Origin: Globisporangium splendens
Taxonomy: Eukaryota > Oomycota > Peronosporomycetes > Pythiales > Pythiaceae
Direction: 5' to 3'
NCBI GenBank assembly: GCA_006386115.1
Contig: VFIW01000041.1
Coordinates: 186,001 to 250,000, forward strand
Length of the DNA: 64,000 nucleotides
Position numbers and translations under genes: made by a program. Below are positions 33,872 through 45,678 of the stretch, in pieces. The notes under the pieces were generated by a model, which was not told the origin of the DNA, did not search any database, and worked only from the letters and a program-made list of their open reading frames with translations. Position 1 is the first letter of the stretch. Every line of letters starts with the position of its first letter.

Positions 33872-36546
33872 CGTCTCTTGGCTTTGTCTTGCGGAGGTCG
33901 GGCGGGCTTGTTGCGGCGCTGAGTGTGCGGCAGGCGGCAAATTGCGGAATGATCTTGATGGGGTGTGGCTTACTGGTCAAACATGGGAGCTCTTTTGTTT
34001 CTGAGGGGTGGCATCTTTCCTAAAGGAAATCCATCTAAAGAATGTTTCAAGATTGGGACTTTGTGGTATGTATTTGTTTGTATTAATGTATTGTCTTGAC
34101 ATTAGAAAAGGTGTCTTATGAGAGTTGCTCAAGACGTTGCGTTTGTTTGGATGAAAAAATGATGAGATTAGGGAGTTGGGCTGTCTTGTGATTGGGCGGG
34201 CTGTCAGCGCTGCACTCGTCATCGGGAGCTTGAAGTTCTATGATAGGACACAGTAACATATCTTATGTAAGAACATCTATTTCGATTTTCTATCAGAAGA
34301 GGGTCGCATCAGCGGAACAGGTTTGGAACAAGTTAATTGGATGACCCTCCTTTGAGCAACTTTCATCGTTTCATCAAAACACATTTTTGAGCAATCAATT
34401 TGCAACAAAATGCTTTCTTTTCCGGTTTGCAAAAAGTATTTTGCTTGATCTCATCCCCGAGAAAAGCACTTTGCTTGGTTCACTTTGCCAGGAAGTCCAT
34501 CTGCATGAAACCCAGCAGAAAATGCCTACGCCACCAACAACGACTCATAAAGAGATTGATCATGCTCGAAAAACACTACACAGCGAGCCCTTCGCCCATG
34601 TAAGCAGCGCTCACTTGCTCCGAGACACTCGCGTGGAGACGGTGGCTCCATGGTCCTTGATCGTCACCTTCAAATGCAACTTCGTCCCATCGCACACGGC
34701 GGATCACTCCTTTCGACGCATTCGCATCCTTCGCCGCTGTCGACGAATGGTCGCTGTGGTTGGTTGCTGACGAGCCCACGCTCTTTGATGCGCTGATGGA
34801 AGGCTCGGACGCAGTCTGCACACGTGCACTCTTCTGGTTTGGACCGCTGGACACGTGAGCTGCTCTGGTTGCAGCGGATCCTTGCTTGGGACCGCTTGAC
34901 GACGTTGTCGCATGCTTCGCCATGATTTTGGTGCCAAAGTGGAGTGTAAACTGGGATTTTGAAGTTGAGCGAACATGAGACTGCTAGAGCGAAGCGACGA
35001 GGCAGTTGATGAGGTTCGTTTAAAGTCCTCAGTTCGCGTTTGAACTCATTTCGATGGTGCTGACACTGAACAAACTAACAGTTGTCTATGGGCTGGCCAC
35101 GGAAGCATACCTCTCGGGCGGCGCGATTCTGCGCTCGGGTATACACGATGTGATTCAGGGAAAGCCTCCAGACCTTCAGATTGACCAACATTGTTGAATC
35201 GACGTAATGCCTAGCAATCAGAATCGCTTTACAGCACATCGAGCGTCGAGCAAACTGGATCGCATGTGCGTCTATGGGGCTCTTAGCACATTTGGCGTGA
35301 GTCGTTTTGTACGTGATGGCCACCAATTCTGGAAAGACCAAGAGAACTTGCCTCAGCCAAAAGCAGAGCCTAGAATGGGTGCAGTGGACATGGCCAAACA
35401 CATAAATCTGTCGTAGCTTGGAGCATACTGTGGGCGTACCTAAGGATTTCGCGCAGCGCTGAAGTTGCCTTTTCCCTTCAAATCGCTCTGCCAGAATGAG
35501 GGACAACAATTGTGTGCTTGTGTGTCCGGTAGTTGAGCCGCGTTTGACCCAAGCCGTCGTGGTAACAAGCGCAAGTGTCCCGTTAACGGTGTGCTCCTCA
35601 CTGCGACAGGTTTATGGCATTTCATATTGTCCACTCCACCCGCACACTGACACATTGTCCAATTTGCCACCAAGGACTCCCAACCTCCAATCTAACACGC
35701 AACCCATGAACGGCTTCCAAACTCCAATACCAACGTGCCACGACCACGCGCACTCCCTCGGGCAAAAGTGCCGATCGTCACAACGCTGCTGCTCAATGAC
35801 CCAAACTCTCAAAACCACGAACCGCGCCTGCTATCGACCTTTCCAAGACACGCGCCGCTGTCGACACCACGAGTCCCAAGACGCCACGCAGCAAAAGAGC
35901 GTGTGGTAGCGCCAGCACATGATCTCAGAGTCCGTGCTCGCAGCATTCAAAAGCTCACGCTGGATGCGCAAGAGCCTGCGTTGTGTATGGACAAGCAAGT
36001 GTAGTGCTCGCCTAAAAGAAATGTTTTGCGACTGAAACCCACTACTATCCGGATATATGAGACGAACTTTGCCACCAATATACAACATGTTGTCTATTGG
36101 AATGTCTTGTTATTCATCCAGACTTGCTGCATTTTGATGCAATCCCTTGTTGAAGTGCCTTCGCCGGTAATTTTCAAAAATGAAGTGTTATATTTCTGTA
36201 TTTCCTTTTGAAAACTTGGCATCGTCTCGGTAAACTTGCACTGCTCCATGTTTGGTCGGATGGATTCACATGAGCAGATGACACAAGGACAGCGACTCAA
36301 CCGAGGAGTAGTCGTGCCGCTCATATGAGGTGAAGAGTTGAGCAACATCGACAGGCTCTGAGCGGTCAATGCTCTTGCGCTTTCTTCATCGTAGCATTCC
36401 GCATCGGTTTTCGCAGTCAAGATCTGCCGCCACCATATTTTGCTTTTGGGGAGTTTCACCGAGGAGAAAAACAAGGAGATCGGAACTGCTGCACCGGGGT
36501 TATTACGGAAAGGTCGTGCGCCTCACAAGGTAGACTCGACACCTCT
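33872..36546. other. gene-poor region, urocanase to tyrosinase 1
   Basis: About 2.7 kb. Apart from the possible small ORF at 34576-34923, only weak ORFs occur. The one at 36094-36474 (minus, 126 codons) has no recognisable domain. The region is AT-rich at 34230-34450. Confidence 0.45.
34576..34923 (-). CDS. hypothetical Ser/Ala-rich small protein
   Basis: This is a 115-codon ORF starting with ATG at 34923, with low-complexity Ser/Ala/Lys composition (TTSSSGPKQGSAATRAAHVS). A more ordered C-terminal part, GVIRRVRWDEVAFEGDDQGPW, follows. No signal peptide, membrane segment or known family was recognised. It may be a real small gene or a chance ORF. It points the same way as urocanase, 0.7 kb upstream of it. 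Confidence 0.35.
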   Translation of the reverse strand: MAKHATTSSSGPKQGSAATRAAHVSSGPNQKSARVQTASEPSISASKSVGSSATNHSDHSSTAAKDANASKGVIRRVRWDEVAFEGDDQGPWSHRLHASVSEQVSAAYMGEGLAV

Positions 36547-38408
36547 TTATCCCGAGGTATGCACATGAACCACAACGCGAAAGTTGGTGGACTTGACGTG
36601 CTTTTTCAACAACTCGCTGCTGTCGTCATCACTCGTGACCATCAAGTCTGCATAGGATTCATGATTGTCCGAGTCCGACGTCGAAGCGTAGCCGCCGCTT
36701 TCCGAATCATACTCATCGCCGTCAGCAATGCTACCAGTCGTTGATGGAAATGGTTTGCCAAACTCGCCCTCTGTCAACTTTGTGCCGGTCAAGCGACCGT
36801 ATTCCTGGCGACAGGACTGCGAGAGTTCCATCACAATCGCGCCACTTTTGATGTCCTGCAGCAATTGGTAGCACTGCGGGTGGCTGCCGTTGGGCATGTT
36901 GAACGCCTCACGAAACTCGGGCGAGTAATCTTCGAACTCGCGACCGCTGCGCTGGCGTGTGGCTTCGCACTCGAGAATGCTCTTTTGGACCGCAACCTCA
37001 ACCTGAGTCAGGTTCGGCATGCGCTCGAGGAGCTCATTACCGCACGTTGCCAGCGTATTGATGATCTCATACACGGGGTTGTGCTCTCGACCGTCCTTAG
37101 AGTCGTCACTCTGACCATCATGGCCGTGCTTCATGTGGTACTTGCGCTCTCGAGATGCTCGCAACTCTGACGCAAACGTGTCTGGCGGACACACGATGCC
37201 TTCGCTCTTGAAAAGCCTTTCAAAGTACTCGTCGACAGCATACCGGTAGCTGCTGCTGGAGATCTTGAGCTCTTCAGGGTTGGCAAAGTCGGCATAGGTT
37301 GAACCGATACCAGCAAAGAACTTGCCGATCACTGGGTCGTTCTCGGCCGGTTGATTCCCGTAGTCCATGACAATCCTGGTGTCAGAAGTGATTGAGACGA
37401 ACGTACCGCCCGTTTTAACCGAGCACTGACTGAACACATCAAACCTGCGGTTGTCCTCGTTCTTACCGTAGTGGCACCGATTATGGATAAATTGTATGAG
37501 ATCGATTGTGCCATGGTGGCCAAAGAAGACTGGGTCAAAAGGAGATGCCGTGGATGACATTGTGCCGTTGAGCGTGTTGTGCACGTCAGCATGGAAGCCG
37601 CGTTCGAGTACCTTACGAAGCTTGTCGTGTGGATCGGTCGTCGTCTCACTACCGCTCGCGATTTTCTCGATGGAGTGAGAGATCCCCAGCTTGGAGATCG
37701 GGAGAAAGACGCCTTCGTCGGACCAGTCACCTCGAACAATGCAACCATCGCACGTGCCCGAGAGCGAGCCAAAGGGCGACGCACACGCAGATTTGGTCAC
37801 GCCGTTCGCCACACAGTACCCTCGGGTGCGACCCGTGCTCGTGATGTTGACGTCACTCCTGTATGGATACCGTGAGCTACTCCCGCCGAGATCTACGAGA
37901 AACTCGGAGCACGCCGCAATGCTGTTGCATGGCGTACCCACCGCCATGTTCATGTCGTGGTCCTCAAAGTAGTTCCAGTACGGCAGCGTGACGTCTTCGA
38001 AGCTCGGGTCTTGACCACGCAGCATGTTCTCGTACGCGAGCAGGAACTTGCGGTGCCAGAGCAGGAAGCCGCAGTTCTGGTGTCCAAAGTCGTAGGTCGG
38101 CTTTTTGGCGTGGATCTCGGCAAACCGGTAATGCATCCCGTTCTGCATCGCGCTTTGCAACGCTGCAAGGTAGGTCTCTGAGTTCGTACATATTCATATA
38201 GTGAGGTATTAGGATCAATTTGGAGTAGAGGAACATCTTTAAAGAGTTTACGTTTTTCTGCGGCGCTGTAGCTTCTCCAGGATTTACGCACTCGCACACA
38301 CTGCGCATCGGCGAGACTACCAGTCAGCATTGATGCCTGGGACGCTCCGAGGAGGATCAAGAGCGCGGCGGCGAAGAGCGCGAGTCGATGGAGACGCAGC
38401 GACACCAT
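36547..38408 (-). CDS. secreted tyrosinase 1 (type-3 copper phenol oxidase)
   Basis: This oxidises phenols or tyrosine with a binuclear copper site, probably outside the cell. Two exons (38408-38252, 38177-36547; GT-AG, phase 1) encode 595 aa. A signal peptide (LALFAAALLILLGASQAS) is followed by VRKSWRSYSAAEKQTYLAAL. The CuA site has His in GMHYRFAEIH and FGHQNCGFLLWHRKFLLAYE. The CuB site has GFHADVHNTLNG and FFGHHGTIDLIQFIHNR. About 250 further residues follow, ending in an acidic Ser/Asp-rich stretch and a short VVVHVHTSG terminus. The same two-exon structure is found in tyrosinase 2 at 40652, so the two are a tandem duplicate in the same orientation. Possible roles are melanin-like wall pigment or detoxification of plant phenolics (inference). 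Confidence 0.93.
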
Positions 38409-38433
38409 CACGGATAGGGGGGGGGAGTATCTC

Positions 38434-38446
38434 AGACGCTGCAAAT
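38434..38446 (-). promoter_or_regulatory. shared leader/promoter element of tyrosinase 1
   Basis: ATTTGCAGCGTCT (minus strand) lies 26-38 nt upstream of the ATG. The identical 13-mer lies 38-50 nt upstream of tyrosinase 2, in otherwise diverged leaders. Confidence 0.5.
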
Positions 38447-39199
38447 CGTAAGTGTGCTGCTGCTGACAACTGTGTGTTGCCATTTCTCATCACCACCAAA
38501 AAGCAGCAAAGACAGGTCTCCCTGTAATCTCACTTGATATTGCATAACCATACTTATTTGATAACTGCCCTCCTAACACTGCACATGCGCAAACAATACC
38601 CTCCAAGGAACCATACTATAAAAATCTATATACCTGTCTTAACGTATGTGAAGGGGTTAAGAGTACAGGGAGACACGTCTGTTTCAAAAGTCTGCCATTT
38701 CTCGTTGTCCTCAAGACTGCCTGATTGTGGGTGGATCTGCTGTTGCTTTCAGATTGTGCCTCTGTAGACGCCATGGTGAGGGGGGCCGAATGCAAATCGC
38801 AGATTATGCTCGCATCCAGCACAGCAAAAGCGTCAACGCGTGCAGAGGTTGAAGTTGCTATGGGATAAGTGTGTTCATTCCTGAAATTGAAATTTCCCGA
38901 GCCCTTATAAACGATCCCAAGGAACTCAGACCAATCGGAACCGTTCATATTCACCAGGACGCATTTCTAGCCAGTAATATGCCACCACAGGACAGGAGGC
39001 ATCATTCTAACTTCTTTCCGGAATGTGCTATTATTGAATAATTGCAATCTATTCCCAACCTGTGCAATTTACGGACCTGCTCGTGATCCCATAAATTCCA
39101 TAACCGAAAATATCAATTTTAACTTCACCTACGTTGGTTCGGCTAGCTGGATCTCGAAGCGTCGCTCACATTTGAAAATGCAGCAAGAGGGTTCGATGT
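38447..39199. other. intergenic upstream of tyrosinase 1
   Basis: This is AT-rich with no gene recognised. It ends at fragments of a probable mobile element. Confidence 0.45.
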
Positions 39200-39380
39200 C
39201 CTACTGGGGACAGCAAACCAAGAAGCAGCGGCAATGAAGTGCTTCCAAGACTTCCTGGCTCTCGCCGGGATGGATGAGACGTCTCTTGCTTGTATCAACG
39301 ACGCTCTAACGTCCGAGTCGATGATGCTCCCTCAAAATTTCTACTCTCGCATCACACTCCCTTTCCAGTGTGTGTGTGCT
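39200..39380 (+). mobile_element. fragment of recombinase-like element ORF (N-terminal part)
   Basis: The frame starting at 39234 reads MKCFQDFLALAG...LPQNFYSRI. It lines up with MKVFYAFLAKADLSK...SLQNMYSLLT of the longer relic at 39708 (same spacing, about 35% identity by eye). It breaks off near a T-run at 39381. This is probably a second, older fragment of the same family. Confidence 0.4.
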
Positions 39381-39707
39381 TTTTTTTTTTTGATTGTTTA
39401 CTGCTGGTTTCCAATGAGATTGGGAATGAATAATGAACAGCATCATGACCAACACTCGGCTACCATTTTTGTTGGGAGTTTTGTGTAGGAGTTGGGAATG
39501 CGTGCATTACTGTTGACAAAAAAGCAACCACACAAACATCCATATTAAACTAGGTTCAGAGCAACCATATAATCCGGAAAGTACCGTTTAAATGGCACAC
39601 ACACAGCGATGCAGCAGCATCCATTCATTCGTTCTCGCCAACTCTCTGCTGTGCTGTTCTAAGCGACTGCAAAAAGCGAGCCATTTCCAAAGAGCATCGA
39701 AACAGGT

Positions 39708-40466
39708 ATGGATCTTGACGAGCCAAAACGATCTCCTCGTGGGCTCTCGGTTCCATCAGGAACCACGTCACAAGAAGATGCTGCCATGAAAGTGTTTTAT
39801 GCGTTCTTAGCAAAAGCGGATTTATCAAAAAGCGCGATCGATGATATAGCAATAGGTTCTGTGGCTGGGAGCAGCTTCTCTCTACAGAATATGTATTCGT
39901 TGTTGACTGTATTCGGTATATATTTGCAGACAATGAAGAGCACGCGATCACGCTCTTCAGACGGTCATTTATCCAAAACAACAGCTCCAGACTATTTCTC
40001 CCAGGTTGTCAATGCATTGTGTGGAAAGTATGGTCAGGCTCTATCGGATTCAAAACGATTGGCAAAGATCAGAGACAAGATGGGTGCAGCTATTGAGGAA
40101 AAGGATCTATGGAGCAACATCCACACAAATGATGCACCGGGACGCACATTAAGTGATTTGGAGACTTTGGTTGACTGTATTTTAGGAAGTGGAAATGCTA
40201 CTGCACCGATCAAAAGTGTCCATGTTGCTGCTGTTTTAGCTATGACGTAGCACACTTTTGGGCGTGCGACAGATATTTGTTTTACTCGCAAGAATCAGCT
40301 ATCTATGGTTGCTTCTGATGAGCTTTTCCTGCGTGTTACTAGGGCTAAGGCGTCTGCAGTTCAAGGGATATCTGTGTTCAAAGTAGCCAGTGATCGCCGA
40401 CATTGCGTGCTACGATATGCACCTGGTGCAGGCTCTCGTGCTTCGATTTGTGGGTCTGCGCACTGA
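39708..40466 (+). mobile_element. relic of an oomycete mobile-element ORF, possibly Crypton-like
   Basis: An ATG-started frame of 180 codons ends in TAG at 40248, but the same frame stays open to 40466. It continues with plausible protein sequence (HTFGRATDICFTRKNQLS...VQGISVFK). The TAG sits where a Trp would fit (MT-W-HTFGRATD), so it looks like a nonsense mutation. The N-terminal part (YFSQVVNALCGKYGQ, LAKIRDKMGAAIEE) and the FGRATD segment resemble tyrosine-recombinase Crypton proteins of oomycetes as I recall them. This identification is tentative. The domain is truncated, and no terminal repeats were found. It sits between the two tyrosinase genes. Confidence 0.4.
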
Positions 40467-40651
40467 TCAGATCGGCCAAATTTAAAAGCTTCCTTCAAAG
40501 ATCTCCTTTCCAGATTCCAAATCGAGGAGACCGGTTTGAAACTTGAGGCGTGACACCAAACTGAAAGAATCGGCTCATATTCATTTTGGCAAACAAAAAA
40601 GAAAAAAGAAACTCCAAGTTCAAACAACTCACAAAATAGACTCCATGATTT

Positions 40652-42495
40652 TTATGCAGTGTGAATGTGAACCGCGACGCGCAGGTGGGCCGACTTGGCC
40701 TTGTCGTCGTACGAATCGTCGTCGCTCGAGGTCTCCGAGTCCGCGTTGGAATCATCGTCCTCCGAGCCCGACGCCGAGTCGTAGCTGTCGCTTTCCGAAT
40801 CGTACTCGTCACTGCCAGTATCGCTACCGGATGCTGGTGGGAGTGGTTTGCCGAACTCGCCCTCGGTCAAGTTGGTGCCGGTCAGGCGACCGTACTCCTG
40901 GCGACAGAAGTCCGAGACCTCGAGCTTGATCGCGCCGTTCTTGACGTCATTCAGCAGACGGTAGCACTGCGGGTGGCTGTCGGCCGCCATGCTGAACGCC
41001 TGGCGAAACTCGGGCGTGTAGTCTTCAAGTTCGTGGCCGCTTTTCTGGCGCGTGGCCTCGCATTCGAGGATGCTCTCTTGGATCGCGACATCCAACTCCG
41101 TCATGTTCGGGTTGCGCTCCATGAGCTCCTCACCACAGGTCGAGAGCGTCGCGACGATCTCGTACACTGGAACTTCCACAGTCCCCTCCTCGTCCACAGA
41201 ATCGTCCTCGTGGTGCTTGTGCTTCTTGTGGTGCTTGTGCTTTGGTGACGATTCCGACGCGAACGTGCCTGGAGGACACACGATGCCTTGGCTCTTGAAG
41301 ATGGCCCCAAAGTAGTCGTCAACCACGTACCGGTAGTTGTTGCTGGCGCTCTTGAGCTTCTCGGCATTGGCAAAGTCGGCGTAGGTCGAGCCGAGACCCT
41401 TAAAGAACTTACCGATCACGGGGTCGTTCTCGGCCGGCTTGTTCCCGTAGTTGATGAGGATCTCGGTGTTGGCGTTGATCGTGTAGGCTGCACCGGCGGC
41501 CGTGGTGACCGTGCACTTGCTGAACACGTCAAACTTCTTGTTGTCCTTCTTACCATAGTGGCAGCGGTTGTGCATGAAGTGCATGAGGTCGATCGTGCCG
41601 TGGTGGCCGAAGAACACCGGGTCGAACGGCGACGCCATCGTGCGCATCGTGCCGCCTAGAGTGTTGTGCACGTCGGCGTGGAAGCCTCCTTCGAGCACGG
41701 CACGCAAACGGTCATGGGGATCGGTCGCCACCGACGTTGAGATCGTGCGGATCGAGTTGAGGATGCCTATCTTGGAGAGCGGGAGGAAGACGCCTGGGCT
41801 GGACCAGTCGCCGCGCACGATGCAGCGGTCACAGGCGCCGCTTTTCGTGCCACCAGGCGACGCGCACGCCGATTTCGCGACGCCGTTCGCCACACAGTAT
41901 CCTTCGACGACCCCCGCGCTCCCGAGCTTGACAGCCTTGACGGGCGACGTGCGGCTGCTGCCACCGAGGTCGGCCAGGAACTTGGAGCACGTGACCATGC
42001 TGTTGCACGCCACACCCGCCGCCATGTTCATGTCGTGGTCCTGGAAATAGTTCCAGTACGGCAGCGTGACGTCCTTGAAGCTCGGACCCTGCGCGCGCAG
42101 CATGTTCTCGTACGCGAGTAGGAACTTGCGGTGCCAGAGCAGGAAGCCGCAGTTGCCGTGCGCAAAGTCGTTGGTCGGGCGCGCCGCGTGGATCTCGGCA
42201 AAGTAGTAGTGCATGCCGCTCTCCATCGCGCTCTGCAACGCCCCGATGAAGGTCTCTGCTCATTGACAAGATCAGCATCAGCATGAGTGAGACCAACGCT
42301 GAACATCCCTAGGTAATCCATCACAATGAGCTACTCACTCTTTTCGGAATCGCTGTAGCTTCGCCAGGCTTTGCGCACGCGCGCGCTCTGCGCATTGGCG
42401 AGGCCGCCAGAAGGCGAGACCGTCGACTGGAAGGCGCCGAGGAAGATCGTGAGCGCGGCGAAGAGCGCGAGACGCAGCACACGAAGCGACGTCAT
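40652..42495 (-). CDS. secreted tyrosinase 2 (type-3 copper phenol oxidase)
   Basis: This is the tandem paralog of tyrosinase 1. Two exons (42495-42339, 42255-40652; GT-AG, phase 1) encode 586 aa. The signal peptide contains LALFAALTIFLGAFQST. Copper ligands lie in GMHYYFAEIH, FAHGNCGFLLWHRKFLLAYE (CuA), GFHADVHNTLGG and FFGHHGTIDLMHFMHNR (CuB). Unlike copy 1, it carries a His/Lys cluster (SPKHKHHKKHKHHEDD) about two-thirds along and a longer acidic Asp/Ser tail, which could bind metal or cell-wall polyanions (inference). Exon 1 length (157 nt) and intron position are identical in both genes, confirming duplication after the intron was present. The frame is intact. Confidence 0.93.
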
Positions 42496-42532
42496 GGCGA
42501 ACGAGAGTGGATGAAGGAGACTGGGGTGCGCG

Positions 42533-42545
42533 AGACGCTGCAAAT
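42533..42545 (-). promoter_or_regulatory. shared leader/promoter element of tyrosinase 2
   Basis: This is the same ATTTGCAGCGTCT 13-mer as upstream of tyrosinase 1. Confidence 0.5.
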
Positions 42546-44200
42546 TGCAAACTGAGGCTCGCAGGCGGATGGCAGTGGCCGTGGTGCATACCGCACGACG
42601 CTCAGAGCGCTATTGTCATGGCCACCTGATTTTTTGGCGTGTGGGTGGAGCGGATGGGTTCGAGTTTCAGACCGAATTGCATGAAATGCTGTGGAGGGGG
42701 TCGCAAGTGAACACCTGATACGTATCGCATTATAGAGTGTTTCAATTGTTGGAGGAAGTGTCGTTGGCTCAGCAATCTTCTTGTTGTATGATATGGTGGA
42801 TGCTCTCTCATATATTGCAGAACTATTTTACACCAAGTACCGAATATTGAAGGTTGAGAGATATCAGGTCGCACGACACTAGCAAACTGAACTGCATGGG
42901 GTCAATTCTTTGTAGAAGACGACAAGTGCACCCAGACCGCACACCATTGAGTTCGCGAGGAGAAAGAAATTAAACTCAGTGCACACTGAGATGCAGGATG
43001 GACCACCGGATGAGATGAGAAACCATTTCCAGCGCTGTGGCAGCGTCTCAGACTTTGGTGTGTCTGAATGAGGCTTGAGAAGTTTAGATTACAGATCGTG
43101 AGACTAAGTGGCTCGGTTGGCTTCCCCCGGAAACATCTGCGGGATTAGCTTACCAGCTGGACAGTTGACACTGAAAGTGCAACCTGCTTGCAGCAAAAGC
43201 CCAAGCCACTGGTTTTAATTTTGATCGCAGCTGGATGTGCACTTTAGTTTGGGCGAACCCATTTCAGAGACTGGATGCTCTGATGTGGAAACCTGTGATT
43301 ACACGAGTGTGTAACTTTCTCAAAATAGAGGTGGAATTATGATAATTATCCAATAATGTTGATTTTTCTCTGCTCAAAGATCGCCACTCTGAGCTCTCGC
43401 AATGCATTCGTTCAATCATTTCGTCGACTTTTAATATGATATGATCTCGTCAGCAGCTGCAGAGTGTCCATTAATGAAGAGATGCCTGACATATTTTATA
43501 GAACTCGATTCACTATTGCAGGAAGAGGCTTTCGTCTGACATTCCAATTTTGCTTGCAGCCTAAAGTCTCTCCTAAATGGTCCTACAACTTTAAGAGAGA
43601 GGATGCTGTATTACGATTTTGCTCGATATTTTCTGAGCAGCTGCACATTCTTGATTCTTATAATTTGTCATCAAATCCAATGCTCTAAATTGTTCAGAGA
43701 GTTATCCCTTGTTTTAACGGCATACATTGATCCGACGCCTCTGATCGGTGACATAAGGAGTCGTGGAAGGCTGCCTGCTCAGTGCCATACAAAGGACAGT
43801 AGATGAGTTGGCTCAATAAATTGTGTTCCAAACGTACTAAAACGGCATAAAAGTTCCTGTCGAGGACGACTCAACCCGGGTGACCCACAACAACCTTTTT
43901 TTCTTTTACAATACTCAAGCAGGATTCGCATTAGGCAAATGCACACATCGTATTTCGCTGTCACTGAGGATGTTGTCAACTTCAGGTGTCGTTAGAACAA
44001 GGGATAACTCGGTGTGCAGATTCGCAATCTGCTGCAAATTAATACAAAACAGTCGTTTTCTAATTGGATATTAGCCCACTGATGGACTCAGATCGATTTT
44101 CCTCTTTAAGTTGCATACTCTCTGATTCAGTAAAGAATCGTCCACACAGTGCCTTTCGTGTTTGCATATCAAGCTGGCAGACTCATCATCGCGAGTGAAC
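42546..44200. other. intergenic, tyrosinase 2 to dTDP-glucose dehydratase
   Basis: About 1.65 kb. It is AT-rich from 43300 to 43720, with only short ORFs and no recognisable RNA gene. Confidence 0.45.
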
Positions 44201-45451
44201 ATGGCGGACTCCTCTGCGGCCTCTGCCGCTGCGCCTGACGACGCGTACGAGAAGCGCATCCTCGTGACGGGCGGCGCGGGCTTCATCGGCTCGCACTTCG
44301 TCACGCACCTGGTCAAGCGCTACCCGCAGTACTACGTCGTGAACCTCGACTCGCTCGACTACTGCGCCTGCGTGCACAACGTGCACACGGCCATCTCTAC
44401 CAGCTCATCAACAGCGGCGACTACAGCGCACACTGATAGGCAGCTACTGGTTGCTGATGAAACCGCTGATATTGAAGAAGACGATGACGTGGGCACGCGG
44501 CTCCGTGGCAGCTTTTGCGAGTGGGACCAGGACACGGACTTCCGCGCGCACCTGCCGCGCAACTACAAGTTCATCAAGGGCAACATCATGGGCGCCGACC
44601 TGGTCGAGTACATCCTGCAGACCGAGCAGATCGACACGATTGTGCACTTTGCGGCGCAGTCGCACGTCGACAACTCGTTCGGGAACTCGATCGAGTTCAG
44701 CAAGACCAACATCCTCGGCACCCACGTGCTGCTCGAAGCCGCCAAGATCCACGGCAAGATCACCAGGTTCATTCACGTGAGCACGGACGAGGTGTACGGC
44801 GAGGGCACCGCCGAGAGCATCGCCATGACCGAGGACCACGTGCTCGAGCCCACGAACCCGTACGCCGCGACCAAGGCTGGTGCCGAGTTCCTCGTCAAGG
44901 CGTACCAGCGCTCGTTCAAGCTGCCGACGCTCATCACGCGCAGCAACAACGTCTACGGGCCACACCAGTACCCGGAGAAGCTCATCCCCAAGTTCATTAA
45001 CCAGATCGCACGGGGCCGCGCCGTGACGATCCATGGCGATGGCACGCACACGCGCACGTACCTGTACATCTCGGACGTCGTCGCGGCGTTTGACCTCATT
45101 CTGCACAAAGGCAAGATCGGTGAGGTGTACAACATCGGCGGCGCGAACGAGGTGTCCAACAAACAGGTCGCGATGGATCTGCTCGCGATTATGAAGCCCC
45201 CGCATCACGATGGCGACGCTGACGCGATGATCTCGTACGTGACGGACCGCGCATTCAACGACTTCCGGTACACGATCGACGCGTCCAAGCTGCGTGCGCT
45301 CGGCTGGGAGGAGAAGGTGTCCTGGCAAGATGGACTCGCGAGGACCGTCAAGTGGTACAAGCGCTTTGGGCATCGGTTCGCGAACATCGAGCACGCACTT
45401 GAGCCCCATCCGATCGCGTTCAAGAAGACGTACACGGTAGCTCTTCCATAA
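44201..45451 (+). CDS. dTDP-glucose 4,6-dehydratase (RmlB/TGDS-like)
   Basis: This extended short-chain dehydrogenase makes dTDP-4-keto-6-deoxyglucose, the step towards dTDP-rhamnose. It is a single exon of 416 aa from ATG 44201. Motifs are ILVTGGAGFIGSHFVTHL (NAD-binding GxxGxxG), HFAAQSHVDNSF, STDEVYGEG (Asp-Glu catalytic pair), YAATKAGAEFLVKAY (YxxxK), RSNNVYGPHQYPEKLIPKF and GDGTHTRTYLYISD. Between NVHTAI and NYKFIKGNI there is an extra stretch of about 50 residues (Ser/Thr/Ala then acidic), longer than in usual family members. It does not disturb the frame. The inserted DNA shows no clear intron borders. Confidence 0.93.
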   Translation: MADSSAASAAAPDDAYEKRILVTGGAGFIGSHFVTHLVKRYPQYYVVNLDSLDYCACVHNVHTAISTSSSTAATTAHTDRQLLVADETADIEEDDDVGTRLRGSFCEWDQDTDFRAHLPRNYKFIKGNIMGADLVEYILQTEQIDTIVHFAAQSHVDNSFGNSIEFSKTNILGTHVLLEAAKIHGKITRFIHVSTDEVYGEGTAESIAMTEDHVLEPTNPYAATKAGAEFLVKAYQRSFKLPTLITRSNNVYGPHQYPEKLIPKFINQIARGRAVTIHGDGTHTRTYLYISDVVAAFDLILHKGKIGEVYNIGGANEVSNKQVAMDLLAIMKPPHHDGDADAMISYVTDRAFNDFRYTIDASKLRALGWEEKVSWQDGLARTVKWYKRFGHRFANIEHALEPHPIAFKKTYTVALP

Positions 45452-45678
45452 CCTAACGAGCTGTTGTGTGCGTGCGCGTGAATGTGTTGTTACCGCTGTG
45501 ATTGTATGGAGTGAATTCACGTTGTGATACGTGCATAAAGACCATTTTTGATGATGCAAAACGAAAAAGATACAACCGAAGACGAGCAACTAAGGTATGT
45601 CAACCAGATATGCTCATGAATTTGTTAAAATGAAATTGATAAATGCAGATGCAAGCCGTCCAAGATCATAGACTGCGT

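Noticed and set aside
36094..36474. Minus-strand ORF of 126 codons downstream of tyrosinase 1
   Set aside because: No domain, signal peptide or coding bias could be recognised; probably chance.
44444..45589. Minus-strand ORF of 381 codons opposite the dehydratase
   Set aside because: It is an antisense shadow; the plus strand carries all SDR motifs.
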